Shown piece after piece: positions 23,524 through 36,153 of a stretch of 64,000 nt of DNA (positions within the stretch are counted from its first letter, which is position 1; every line of letters begins with the position of its first letter). The notes below the pieces were generated by a model. That model was not told where the DNA came from. It worked only from the letters and a program-made list of their open reading frames with translations, and ran no database searches. The position numbers and the translations under genes are program-made. The stretch covers positions 162,722,574 to 162,786,573 of the forward strand of contig CM051461.1 of the NCBI GenBank assembly GCA_028095005.1, in the 5' to 3' direction. This DNA comes from Rhynchospora pubera. Its lineage: Eukaryota > Streptophyta > Magnoliopsida > Poales > Cyperaceae.

Positions 23524-24042
23524 TTGAGTATTTTCGTGTATATTATGTATATAATTTCATGGTGCTTCGGTCCCCCCTCGCAATTGTCAAACGACTTAAT
23601 TTCCTCTTATTTCCAGTGCAGACTAGCACTATGCTTTGAAACTTGTCATCAATTATCTGAGGAGAATGAGATATCCTTTTTTTTTCCTTCTCTTTTCTTT
23701 AAAAACAATGAGGTTGCTTGTTGGTACATGATGATGATGTACGGTCTGAAAAATTCTACATAGAAAAAATTAGTTGTGTAAATGACTTGGGAAGCTTGAT
23801 AATTAATTCAATAATAATAATTATTGTGAGTACGTAATCGTCGAACCTTGGGAACTTAACATAGTTCTTGGGTACTTATGATAAGAAAGCTTCCTTGTTG
23901 ACAAATGATCCACCATTAATTGACGCTCAATTAGACTTCCCCTCTGTCTTCTGGAGTAATAATGAGTTAGCCACATCAAGATAAAGGTCAAAAGTGAGAA
24001 AAAGAATAGGGGAAGAAAGTGGGGTGTGGCCGTGTGGGGGAC

Positions 24043-27000
24043 ATGCAAACACAAAGAGAGGAGGATCAGGAGGAGAAGTTGTATGTGGCGGTGCCGGAGA
24101 AGTCCCGGGAGGGGATGTCGGTTCTCATGTGGGTACTGAGAAATGCTCCCAAGGACGCTCAGATTGTCATCACCCATGTCTACATGCTTGATCAGATGAT
24201 TCCCAGTCCATGTAACTTCCCTTCCGTTTTATCTCTCTCTTCATTATAGTTCCTTAGTTTGTTGAGCACTAAAACTAGTTTTAGTGAAAAAAAAAAGTTG
24301 GGTGTTCATGTCACAAAAGAAAAGGGTTCCTCAAGCACAAATTTTGTGGGGGAATGCTAGCTATTTAGGTATTAGTCGTATAATTAAAGTGTAAACTATA
24401 CTCAAATTTAAATTTTAGGACTCAAATTTTGTACCTTTTTTTGCAATCCTTGAGTTCATGCATGTTCAAATTTGATGAGTATACTCCAACCCGCGAATTG
24501 AGTTGACAAATTATTATCTTCTACCTACGTTACCCAATTAATATTTTGTTGGCAATTTACACAGCACTATAATATCAAGCCTTCTAGAGTTCAACTTTCT
24601 TTTTTCTTTTTTTTAAAAAAAAAGTGGATTGCTTGGAATTTTTGTGTATGAATTTAATATTGTTACATATTAAATTGATAATTCAAATAAAAAAATGATA
24701 ACTGTCATATGTAATTTTGTCATCTCTTGTTATTGTTAAACACAAAATGAACACATAAAACAGACAAGATAAACACATAGACTATCAAAGTGAACACTTA
24801 CAGACAAATAAGTGTTGTCATCTCTTGTTCAGATTTTTATATGCATATTTTACTTATTTTTATTGAACTTATTTGTTTGTATGTGTTCACTTAAATCACT
24901 ATATATGTTCACCTTATATATTTTATGTGTTCATTTTATGTTTAACGATGAGAAGGGATGACAATAATCAAATTCTCATTCAAATTGTGTTGAACTCGAG
25001 TAGCTGCAGGTAATAGTGCGATTCCATTGTAAACAGTGGTTATCTCAACCGCTCTCATTCTGAGAATAAAACAATTACATAAAATACATGACTAATTTAT
25101 GCGGCTGAACAAATTATAGGCACTGCAAAGCTGAACCACCACTCTTGTCTGGTGTAGTAATGAGTCGGATAGAACTGGATTTGTATTAAATTTGGAGTTG
25201 GACTCTAGATTTAAAAAATTTTTAGTATGGTTTTTTTTTATTTAGATATATTCTACTGACCCAGTTCTACGACATTTATGGAATTAATTAGTACAGTCGT
25301 AAGTTAATTATTTCAAATTAATGTGTTTTGACAATACAAAGGAGTTTATTCCGATAAAACATTAGCGGCATAATTATCACTAAACATTAGCTCCTCAACC
25401 TTAATCAATAGTGAACGTTGTATATATTCATTCGTATTAAAATATTATTCTTTTAAATGATTTAGTGATTTTATATTGAAAATATACATCAATATATTTA
25501 GTGTTTAATTTCATGATCAAAACAAAGTATCGTCACTATTTTTTAATTTTAGTTTTATGTTTTAAGACATTTAACTATTTTATTAATGTTATTATTCTTT
25601 TAAATGATTTAGTGATTTTATATTGAAAATATACATCAATATATTTGGTGTTTAATTTCATGATCAAAACAAAGTATCGTCACTATTTTTTAATTTTAGT
25701 TTTATGTTTTAAGACATTAAACTATTTTATTAATGTTTCTTCCAGTGGGAGGCCGAGTTCATCCAAGTGCTGTAGATCCGTTGGAGCTTATTGCATACAG
25801 ACAAGACGAAAAGGCAAAGGTCGCAAGGAAATTGGATGACTACGCAAAACAATGTTCTAAAGCACAGGTAACCTAGCATGCCACTCTTGTTCACCTTTTT
25901 CTTTTCTTTTCGTTTTCATTTTTTCAAAAGAAATATTTTCACTCTACAGTCGACAATAATTTATTTTGGCAGATTTAATAATATTTCTTTCAAATTAAAT
26001 CTAACAAAGTCAAATGCAAACAAATTTTATACAATTTAATTATTTTTAGCCTGAGATCTTTCTTGAATCCATTGTGCAAAAAGGAAAATAAATGAATTAA
26101 CGAACCCTCGTATCTTTAATTTTTTTTTTTTTTTTTATGGCAAGCACGCATGTACCCTCATATCTTATCCGATATTGGTCGCATATAGAGAAAAAATTTT
26201 TTGCCCCTCCGTCACTCTGTGCCTTCTATTGGCAGGGTTTGTTCACCAGTAGTCTGACAGGATCCTAAGCTCTCTCGTCGAAAATTTGTTGGGGTTATAA
26301 CAGTGTAACATTTGGTACAAGTAAAATCAGACAGGATCAGGTTTTCATGCCATGAAAGGGATGGTGGGTCCCACTACTCTTTTGTAAAGGTTGTAAGTCT
26401 CGATTTTACGCGTATGACCTAAATCGAAGGTTTAAATTGCGGATAGCGGATTCGTAACGGACATGCTTTCGCCGTAGCGGATATTTAGCGGGCGCTATCG
26501 GATCACAATATAAAACATTATCAACAAGCAATATAATTTTTCTCCCACCCTATATTTTTATGTTATGGACATACATTCAATTAAAGAATATTAAAATATA
26601 AAGTTATGCTGAAAAAATTTAGTTTACTAATTTGTTTATACCTAGCTCTTTGGAAGATATATTAGTTTTTTTAAAGAGTAGGTTCAGTCCAAAATAATAA
26701 AAAAAAATTATGATCAAACAATTCTAATATAAATGCTAGATGAATCATTCTTTACATGCTTGTTTGACAATAAAATATTTATAATTTGATGAAACTCAAA
26801 ATATGAAAGTTATAGCTTAATTTTGAACCTTTCTCCGGAACTTTAAATCGGGTCAATCGGAGTTCGTATGAAAAAGATATGCCTAGAATACTAATATTGA
26901 TTGTTATTTTCACTAAATAACCGCTATTGTCCGCTAAAGAACCCGCTAAATGCCGCTATGACCGCTATCGGCAAAACGCTAAATATACAGTTTTTATTTA

Positions 27001-30000
27001 GTAGCGTAGCGGTCTACCATATAGCACCGCTATTGTGCCACTATAGCGGCCGCTATCGCCGCATTTAAATCACTGACCTAAATAATTAACCGCTGCACAT
27101 TCATCTGTTTTATGTTCGTTGCATAAGATCTAAAAACTAAGTTTGACCGAAAATTGTCGAAATGTCAGAGAGATCCATAAGAATGCCCAGGCCCAGCCCA
27201 TTTTAAAACCAAACCCATTCTTGTGGTTTTCATGCCCAAGTAGATGACCCGAAAAGGCTCATAAAAGCCCATACCTAACAGCTATCTACGCTAAAGATCT
27301 TTGAATCGAATCGCGGGCATCGATATTTTTTGTGACAGAATGAAGTAGGAGGCAACATTGTATAAATACAATGAGTAGTCTAAGAATAGTTTAAATCTGT
27401 TGGTTTGTCCTCATCAGGTTTAGGGATTGAAGGGGTTCTATTGAAACTCTCCTTTATGAATTATGATCCTCTCAGTAACAGGGGTATTACACCATTGCTG
27501 ATGGTGGTGGCTTGGTTTTAGACCAGTAAAGGTTTTCACCAACTAGTTCTGCAACATCTTTGTTATGATACAATAAACACTTCTCTCTGTCTTATAAAAA
27601 ATCTTTAGAAATTGTGGCAAGTTCTGTAATTAGTGCCATGTCAGTATCCCTGAAACTATATATGATCATTTATTTTCCTTTTGTCAGTTTAAATGGGAGA
27701 AATTAATTTTTGGGTCTGATGACATTGCAAATGGAATTGTGGATCTAATTTCACTCAAGGGGATCAAGAAATTGATAATAGGAGCAGCTGAGGATCGTCA
27801 TTACTCAATGTATGCTGACTTTATTCATATAATTGTAAGAATTTATCTAGATAATATGATGGATACACACTTTTGAGTCAATGGTTCTATCTTGAAGGCT
27901 AACTTTTGTTAAATTTGCAGGCGGATGATTGAACCCACATCCAATAAAGCAAAGTTTGTTATGAATAGGGCTGATCCATCATGCACAATATGGTTTGTTT
28001 GCAAAGGCAACCTTATTTTCACAAGGTGCGGCTTTTCCTTTTCAGTGGTTTTCTTTCTTTTTGTTTTTCCAACAAAGAATCATAATCTCTCATTTTTTTT
28101 TCCTTGAAAGGGAGTCAAATCAGGAGAAATTGAGCAAATCACTGCCACTTTCAACATGCAGTTGCAGTGTTAGTCATAGCCCTCAAGAACAATATACTCG
28201 TAATTCTTCCAGGTCAAGTCCAGGGACAAGTTATAGAATATCAGATACAGGATCACTTTCCATAACTGAAGTAAGTGCATAGCTCCTTGTAATTCAACTT
28301 ACCTATTTCGAGATGGATAGATGAAAATGTGTTGCCAAAAGTAAATCTTTTATTAAACATTTATTTTGGATTTGTTGTATTATGAATAACAGTTGTTCAC
28401 CTTCCAGTCTTTGAGGACTCTGGGAGATACTGTTGTCTTATGCAAGGTTGACAGAACTAGGATGACCACCTATCCATTAACTGAGAGCAATTGTTAGTTA
28501 ACATGGAGATTGCCTGGTAGTTCAATTGTAGAAGCACTAGATTGCCTTCCACAAGTAACCAAGGGCTCAAGCCCTATCCGAGGCACAAAAAAAAATTGTT
28601 AGGTAACTTTGACCCTCTAGAAAGGAATGGGCAGGGGAGGTGAGGTTCTAACAAATGAAGATTAGTTAAGTACGTACTGTTAATGTTGTTAATAAAACTT
28701 AGATTATCACAATAATAATTTGTCATACGCTCTGTGTACCAATACATAGGCTGATGTTGCATCATATACTAACATTGAACTCCAAGATGCCCTGGCAGAT
28801 TTGACTTCAATTGTCCGAAAGGTACAATCTTATCAGAAATTGTATATTTTTTTCTTTTTGATATACTCATTTAAATAAAAAATGGGAAGTTGGCAAATAT
28901 TTGCCTGTCAAATATGCTTGTATGTTATTTTGTTGGGTTATCATTTCATAGTCAAGCATTGGAATCTCAGATGTAACATATGCTAATATTGGCACACTAA
29001 TTTTGGAGAAGGTTGAGGATTCGTTTTCCAGACAAAGACAAAGGATGGAACATGAAGTAGAATCTCTAAAGGTCGAGCTGAATGAAAAAGAGAATCTTTT
29101 GCAAGAGACCAATCGACAGAATCTGACACTGGAAAGTCGTATAAGGGAACAAGAGGAAATCATTGCATCAGTCAACAGAAGTATAAATTTAGTGCAATCA
29201 GAAAACATTCAACTTCGGTCTGATGGAGAACAAAACTTGAAACTTCTTCAGGAGACAACTATTCAGAAGTTGGTCTTGGAAGAATGTTTTAAAGGGCTGG
29301 GAGATAGCCTAGCAGCAGTGAAGGGTAATTTTGAAACGCTATTATTAGAAAACAAGCATCTGCAGCAGGAGAAAGATAGAGCGATTGCAGAATATGAAAA
29401 ATTGCATCAGACATTAACAACTAGTAATGATTCATTGGGGGCATTGAATTTTCAATTTTCATTCTCTGAGCTGGTGCAGGCGACAGAAAACTTTAGTGAT
29501 TCGAGGAAGATTGGAGAAGGTGGATTTGGATGTGTATACAAAGGGTTCCTTCGCAACACTTTGATTGCTATAAAGAAGCTGCATCCTCAGAGCTTGCAGG
29601 ATCGATCAAATTTTGAACAGGAGGTACTACAATCACTTATCTAAAATTTTTAGAAGAGATGACAGAAATTTCATACTAGGCAACAACATTGGTTCACAGT
29701 ACACTTACTAATATGCACAATTTGAAATAAAATTGACCCCATTAATTCATTCTCTTGGTTAAAATTTTGCAGATGGTCATATTAAGTAAATTGAGGCACC
29801 CTAACCTTGTCACACTTATTGGAGCATGCTCCGAAGCATCTGCTTTAGTGTACGAGTATTTACCTAATGGAAATTTGGAAGACAGACTTATGTGTACCGG
29901 TGACACTTCACCACTTACTTGGCAGGTCCGAACCAGAATCATAGGCGAGTTATGTTCAGTTTTGATATATCTTCATTCTACCAAACCCTATCCAGTGGTT

Positions 30001-30947
30001 CATGGCGATATAAAACCAGACAACATTCTGCTAGATGCCAATTTAGTTAGCAAGCTGAGTGATTTTGGTATTTCTCGCATCCTGAATAATTCTAGCAGCA
30101 ATAATACCTTCTTACACCGTACTAAAACTCCAAGAGGTACATTCCAATACATGGACCCTGAACTGTTTACCACTGGAACATTGACCACTAAATCAGATGT
30201 CTATTCTTTTGGTATAATTGTCCTTCGTCTCTTGACGAGAAAATCTCCCATAAATATAAGGAACGAGGTGGAGAATGCACTTGAGAAAAACCAGCTTCAC
30301 TTGATTATTGATGCTTCTGCTGGAGATTGGCCTTTTGTCCAGGCCAAACAACTGGTTGAACTTGGCTTGCGGTGTACTGATTTACGAAGGCGGTATCGTC
30401 CTGATTTGGACAGCCAGTGGGAGGTGGTTGAGCCACTGATGAAGGCAGCATCCTTACCTGTTCCATCCTATTTCGTATGCCCTATTCATCAGGTAGTAAA
30501 ATAAATCAGATCCTTATTTACTAAAAATAATTAACTTTATCTAATTTACACTCGAGCTGGTTAATTGTAGTCGAGGCAAGATGAACTTGAGGGTAAAAAC
30601 CGATAGCTATCTTTAGTGACCCGTACCAGTACACACCAATTTATGCCTCTACTGGTGGCAACCATTATTGAAGGAAAAATCACTGTTTGATGCATTGCAA
30701 AAAGATTTAGTTATTAGAATTCAATTTTTCTTGGCGTTTACTATGATTTCAGGAGGTGATGAGACACCCTCATATTGCAGCAGATGGCTATTCCTATGAA
30801 GCCGAGGCTATCAAAGGTTGGTTCCAAAGTGGATACAACACATCTCCAGTGACTAATTTAGTTCTTCCCCATTTAGAGATTTTCCCAAACCATACACTTC
30901 ACACTGCCATTCAAAATTGGCTTCAACCGTCCTCATTCTTGAAATGA
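24043..30947 (+). CDS. Gene B: USP/kinase/U-box E3 ligase (PUB32/33-like)
   Basis: Exons 24043-24211, 25746-25867, 27688-27809, 27921-28025, 28111-28270, 28750-28821, 28952-29623, 29773-30492 and 30753-30947 give 778 residues in phase. The UspA-like domain covers about 5-175. A short Ser-rich linker is followed by a long coiled coil (about 260-405). The kinase (about 420-690) has an intact Gly loop (G-E-G-G-F-G-C-V), the IAIKK lysine, HGDIKPDN (Asp553) and DFG (Asp571). The C-terminal U-box (about 708-778) has the usual FVCPI and AADGYSYEAEAIKGW motifs. It should be able to phosphorylate and to ubiquitinate; substrates are unknown. Introns 1 (1.5 kb) and 2 (1.8 kb) are long because of inserted elements. 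The in-frame ATG at 24043 is followed by Q-T-Q-R-E-E and the USP start; upstream sequence in frame lacks another ATG. Confidence 0.92.
24697..24969. mobile_element. MITE with long inverted ends, copy 2 (gene B intron 1)
   Basis: Over its length it matches the reverse complement of 17781-18035, including CACATAGACTATCAAAGTGA and TTCAGATTTTTATATGCATA. Ends are GATAACTGTCAT and ATGACAATAATC. It has diverged moderately from copy 1. Confidence 0.8.
25444..25737. repeat. Tandem duplication, 2 x 147 bp, abutting a splice acceptor
   Basis: The unit beginning ATTATTCTTTTAAATG (25444-25590) is repeated at 25591-25737 with only a few differences. The second copy ends about 8 bases before the acceptor AG of gene B exon 2 (25746), so it makes up the branch-point region. 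Confidence 0.9.
26425..27075. mobile_element. Non-autonomous hAT element in gene B intron 2
   Basis: The 651-bp element is flanked by the 8-bp repeat ACCTAAAT (26417-26424 and 27076-27083). Its ends read CGAAGGTTTAAATTGCGG and, inverted, CAGTGATTTAAATGCGG. Subterminal GCGGATAGCGG/CCGCTATCGCC repeats are dense and in both orientations. Repeat length and ends fit hAT. No transposase. Confidence 0.82.
28503..28593 (+). mobile_element. Short tRNA-related SINE in gene B intron 5
   Basis: It is flanked by AATTGTTAGTTAAC (28489-28502) and AATTGTTAGGTAAC (28594-28607). The 91-bp body has a tRNA-like start (TGGTAGTTCAATTGTAGAAG), a degenerate B box (GGGCTCAAGCCC) and an A run before the right repeat. 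Confidence 0.78.
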
Positions 30948-32172
30948 TGAGGTGTTCCTTTTTTTATTATTATTATTAATTTTCTGTTAGCGAGGCGCTC
31001 TCTATTTCTTGTTAGCAGGAGAGATTGTTTTTGTCAGTTGAAAAACTTTGAAAGCCTTCAATTCTAAACACTAGACTGTTCATCATTTTGTTTCTAGATG
31101 GCATCACTCGCCAGTCGCTAAGCATTATTGATCAAATGTGTTATAATTGGACTTCATTGAAATACCGCATGCCAATTTTTCGCTTTTTAAAATAAATACT
31201 ACCAATTTTTCGCTATGTTCATTTTTTTAAAAAAAAATTAACTACTCGGTCGATATATAATACGGTGATGCACAACTGTAGTTGACAGTTGTGATTTATT
31301 AATGTTTTACTAAATGGAAACTAACGAAATATGCTTTGGCATATTCTATCCAACAAATTGATTATGTGTTAGTTGCGCAAATCAAATAAGTAGATAAAGC
31401 AAGTTTAAAAATTGGGGATTGCAAACTAATGGGCATACCTCCTCTCAAAATAATATATAAGAAATAAAAAGAAATAAAGTTGGTGGGGTGAATTTCCTGG
31501 TGATGATGTCCTCTTTGTGTTGCTCTTCAATCCCTGATGACATTATAATTTTTAGTGGTTTTGAATATATTATTTCTTCAATATTAATCGTATAGCTAGA
31601 TTGGATAAGCCGCTGTCCTATAATAAGCTACGTTTCTCAAATCGTCTCTCTCAATTTATGATGCGTTGGTATATCTTAGAACTTTCTCGGTTTATCCTCG
31701 AAATTTAATTTCTTTATCTTTACTAGCACTAAAGTAAATGGCGCAATGCAGATTTTTTTTTAGTAAAATACGATTTTGATTTAAAATCGTCATCCCTCAG
31801 CGGCTCAGCACGTGACATGCTGTGCATCCGTACTGATCCGCTGCTGTGTGGGTCTAAGTCAAATGGATTTTTTATGTTTTTTAAATTTTATTTATTTATG
31901 AAGCAATACCAATGATTGGTACATAAATTGATATTATCTTATTGTTCTTTATACGGATTGGACCGTCAAAATTACTTCGACCCCGTTTAATTATATAATA
32001 AATCATTAGACCCAAAAGCAATAAAGATATCTATGTCCTTTTTCGAAAAAAAAAATATTGTGTCAGTGTTTTAATACATACCGGTACCTCTACCGGCCCA
32101 TGGCCGAAATGAAAAAACCAAACTTTTCTAGTATTTTGTCTCATAATACTGCTATTTTGTCTTATTCCTGAT

Positions 32173-32315
32173 GGTTCCGTTTGGATGGGTGCAAGAATAA
32201 AGAAATAGCTTCTTCTTACTCCCAAATTTATTATAAACAATCCAAACTCTTCACAACACAATTTTCAATACTTCTTCTCTTATTCCTCTTATTCCCACAC
32301 CATCCAAACGGAACC
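32173..32315. mobile_element. MITE, GGCTCCGTTTGGATG family (copy 5)
   Basis: The 143-bp element has ends GGTTCCGTTTGGATGG and CCATCCAAACGGAACC, perfectly inverted over 16 bases, with GAT on both flanks. Confidence 0.88.
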
Positions 32316-33533
32316 GATATTATTAAAATTTTTCGGTATCCAATAGGTATTAAAAATACTAGATTGTGTTAATTAATCAACTCGCGACTGTTGACTTTTT
32401 GGATTGAAAAACCGAAAATTTCTTCTTCGGACATAAAAAAAATATGATACATTTTTTAACAAAAGAAGAAGAGCATGGTCTTTGACCATAAAAGTAAAAG
32501 TGCGTTTTTTTTTTCAATTCATGAATTCAACTTTTGAATCACAGTATTAGGATATCAACAAGAGCGATACCGTCGATATATAACACTATGCAGAACGTCA
32601 AAAAAAAAAAAAGATAGTTCAAATGGTATTCGGATTTTTTTATTAGTATACAATATTAAAAACTATGAACAGCCTATTTTTCAAACTAGTCTAGCTCAAT
32701 ATACAGTAAAATATTATTCGTCAAGGCTTGATGGGGTTCCTATTTTTCTTCTGTTTTTTCCCCCAGAACTAGCATTCGAACACGTGCATTGCAAAAAAAA
32801 AAAAAAAAACTTTTTTCTGGAAAGGAACAATTAATTTTGGTACATTTTTGCGTGGACTTTAAAAAATTTGAAAACGTGTGGGTAAAAAATGAACTGTCTG
32901 TCTATCTATTTTCATTTTAGATGAAAAATCAGTATTAAATATCTTTTTATTTGAAGATTAACAAACCGCCACAGATCAAATAAAGTTTTAACAATAAAAA
33001 AACCTAGAATACTTTAAAGAGATGGATACACTTCTAGTTGGATCGATACATTTATGAGTAAAGATAATCTTTACTAGATGAGAATCCACCGTTTGATTTT
33101 GTAAAAAAAGTTCTAAATATATGCTGGCGCGAATCACAATATAAATTAAAACGAAAAACCGAATACCAGTCTTTTCAACAGGGAAGAAACAATATATTTT
33201 TTATTTAGTAATTTTCCGTGGATGAGAGACACCATGATAATCATAATAACAATATAACAGAACTTAAACCCGTTCAAAATGGGAGAATTTGGTATTAGGG
33301 TAAAACTTTGGTTATATTATTTCTTGATTAGGAATATCAACGCTTTTGAACAAGACCATTTCCCCAAAAAGAAAAAAAAAGACAAAAAGAAAGTCTAGAT
33401 CTCATTCTTATTTTTTTAAAACGTAATGACAATACTCTAATTCAGACGTTCTAAATAAAAATAAAATGATATGCCGTTCTTTCTCGTTAGATATTTAAAC
33501 CTAGTCAAATTCAATGTAAATGCATAAAATATT

Positions 33534-33686
33534 GGCTCCGTTTGGATAGATGTGAGAAGAAGGGAAGAAGGGAAGAAGTGGGAAGAAGTATTAGAAAGTG
33601 TGTAACTTTGTGAAGAGTTTGAATTGTTTATAATAAATTTGGGTCTTCTTCCTTCTTCCTTCTTCCAACCCCATCCAAACAAGGCC
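33534..33686. mobile_element. MITE, GGCTCCGTTTGGATG family (copy 6)
   Basis: The 153-bp element has ends GGCTCCGTTTGGATAG and CCATCCAAACAAGGCC, with ATT on both flanks. Interior GAAGAAGGGAAGAAG and its inverse match the family. Confidence 0.82.
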
Positions 33687-36086
33687 ATTGAGAGCGTGCA
33701 GTGGCCTAACTTGTCTCTTAGGCTGTTTGGATGGTACGGGAATAAAAAAGGAATAAAGATTTTAGGAAGAAAATATTGGGAAGTGTGTAATTTTAGGAAG
33801 AGTGGGAAGATGTTATTCCGGAAATAAGAAATGTTGTTTGGACGGTGAGTTAGGAATAAGCAAATTGATATTAAATTTAAATAAATTATTAAAAATTATT
33901 ATTTTAATATTAAATAAAATAATAATTAAAGAGCACATAAAATTTAATTTAATTATTAGTATTTAGCTAATTTTGTTGAAATTATGTATATATAATTGTT
34001 GGAAGATGTTATTCTTAGAAAAAAACTATTCCTAGAAAAAAATATTCTTTTTCTTATTCCTAACTTGTTTGGATGTCTAGAAAGAAACTATTCTTAGAAA
34101 GACAAAGTACCGAAATTCAAAGTTATTTGTTCAATAAAAAAAATTATTAAGACAACAACTGCATGTATAAATACCTAAAAATATGAAAAACAATAAAATT
34201 CAGAATTCACGGAAAAAAGAGGAGAGGAGAGACGAGAATTGGTCTTAGAAATACCAGCAAAATTACTAAAATTAGAAGGACCATTTTGGTCATTTCATAA
34301 AAAATTCAGTTGCTCCAAGAAAAAGTTATGTTGCCCAAAGCACTTCCCCTTGCCTAGCTATGACGTTTTCAACTAGACCCGCTCTTACGTGGGTCCGTTG
34401 TGTAGTGGAAGTTTGTTTGTTTGGTTTTTTTTTTTTTTTATGTAGCTATATAGGCTGTTAAAAGACAGAGATATGCACAACGTTTATATATCCATCCTAA
34501 TCTTATAAAATAGGGAGTGATGTAATTTTGAAAGAGAATATATGATTTTTTTTTATGCCGTAAGATGCTTTCAGAAGCAGCCAACATGCCTTGTTTCAGA
34601 AAACCTCTTTTATTGTGACCGAGGGGACCCTGCGATGACTTTGACTGACTGGCGCCTTGAAAGTCTTTATCACAAGTCAACCCACTTTGGCGCATTGCCT
34701 GCTCTAATAGTCTAATGCATAGGCAGCATATATAGTAAAATGTGAAAAATAGTAGTAAGTTTAATCAGGGTATCTCGCAATAAATTATGTCAAATAGTTC
34801 TGAAACTGGGTATTTCGTATGAGAAAACATTCAACATCATGCAAGTTATGGAAGTTGAGTTTATTTAACTTTTGTACTTCATCACCGAAAGAAAAATTAA
34901 ATCGTTGCTAGCTAGTTGGCATGAATCGTCTATTGCAGTGTATACTATTTGTAAATTTGTATTAATATAATGATAGTTCATTGATTGATAGCTGTTGCAT
35001 TATCTCTTCCTTGGTTTAATTTAGAGAAATTCTTTTAGTGAGATTTAATGCAACCGAACTTAGCCGCGGATGCAGATCACCTAATGACAAAAAGGAGAGA
35101 AACTCTTATAATAATCTTCTACAGGTCCAATAATTAAGCGCTGCAAAAGGACAAGGGGGTTATATACTTATATATGAGACTGGTTATTTTGTATTGTATC
35201 GTGCTCGCATGTGTACATTAGATACGCGGGCATCTGTAAGACGTACCATTCGATCTGATATATTAAGGTTCAGAAGTACAACTAAAGTAGAAACAAAATA
35301 TTTCTGTAACTTTTTATTATAACACTCTATTTTAATTTTTTATAAATTTTTTCTCAAATTAATTAGCAAATTTTGCCAATTTCTATGGATAATATATATA
35401 GCATTTTCGAGTGCAACCAGGATCAATATGGATGCTCAAATAAAAAATACTGAAAGTTATAAAATCGACATTTAATCTAAACCGTTGGATCTTGATGTAC
35501 AATCCAGATGTAGGGAAAAAAACACATTCGGTGTGTTTAAACGCGTGAATGCATGAATGATACAATTATGCATCAATAGAGCACAACTTAGGATAAGAGC
35601 TAATATTTCTTTAAATAAAAAAATACTAAATTTTCTTTGGATAAAAGATATTAAAATTTATTAATTCTAAATAAGACTCTCATGTAATTTTTTTTTAAAT
35701 GAATAGTTCTAATTTTGATTGCCCACTGCAAAATACCCCTATAAATGAATATTTATCGATTGATAAATAATCAGTATCTTCCAACGGCCTTACTCCTTAA
35801 AAAAAAAAAAGTCACCATCGATTGATAGTAAGCTTCTATCCTACGAGCCTCTCGTCTCTTATCATTTTTCATGTACTTTGTCTCCAATCCATTAGCCACT
35901 TTGCTAATTTGTGTAAAGCTTCTAACAAAGAAAATATATATATTCATTTCCTTCGAAGCTTCCAAATTCAAATTTCCCATTGTTAACAAGTCAACGATCT
36001 TAAGATATTCACATTTTATCCGTGGCTTCGAATTACCAGAACTCAAGTTCCCGGGCCATTCCAAAATTCTCTAAACCATTTGTTCC

Positions 36087-36095
36087 TATTATAAG
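36087..36095 (+). promoter_or_regulatory. TATA-like box upstream of gene C
   Basis: TATTATAAG lies 59 bases before the gene C ATG, a plausible spacing for a TATA box with a short leader. No other evidence supports it. Confidence 0.35.
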
Positions 36096-36153
36096 AAGCA
36101 GAGTACTAGCTTCCTCTGTCTGACCCCTCTTTTCGTTCCCCCCTCTCGACAAG

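Larger units (their letters stand above)
22313..24042. other. Intergenic region between genes A and B
   Basis: It contains the gene A 3' flank, two MITEs (22926-23114 and 23368-23523) and the gene B upstream region. No other gene is supported. Confidence 0.65.
30948..36153. other. 5.2-kb intergenic region between genes B and C
   Basis: AT-rich, with homopolymer runs and two short MITEs (32173-32315 and 33534-33686). Around 33720-34080 are more GTTTGGATG/GGAATAA words, not arranged as a clean element. The final 100 bases carry a TATA-like site for gene C. ORFs here are short and lack recognisable domains. Confidence 0.6.

Noticed and set aside
33721..34090. GGCTGTTTGGATGG and TTGTTTGGATGTC resembling MITE ends
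   Set aside because: The two stretches are direct, not inverted, and no target duplication was found. Probably fragments of old insertions.
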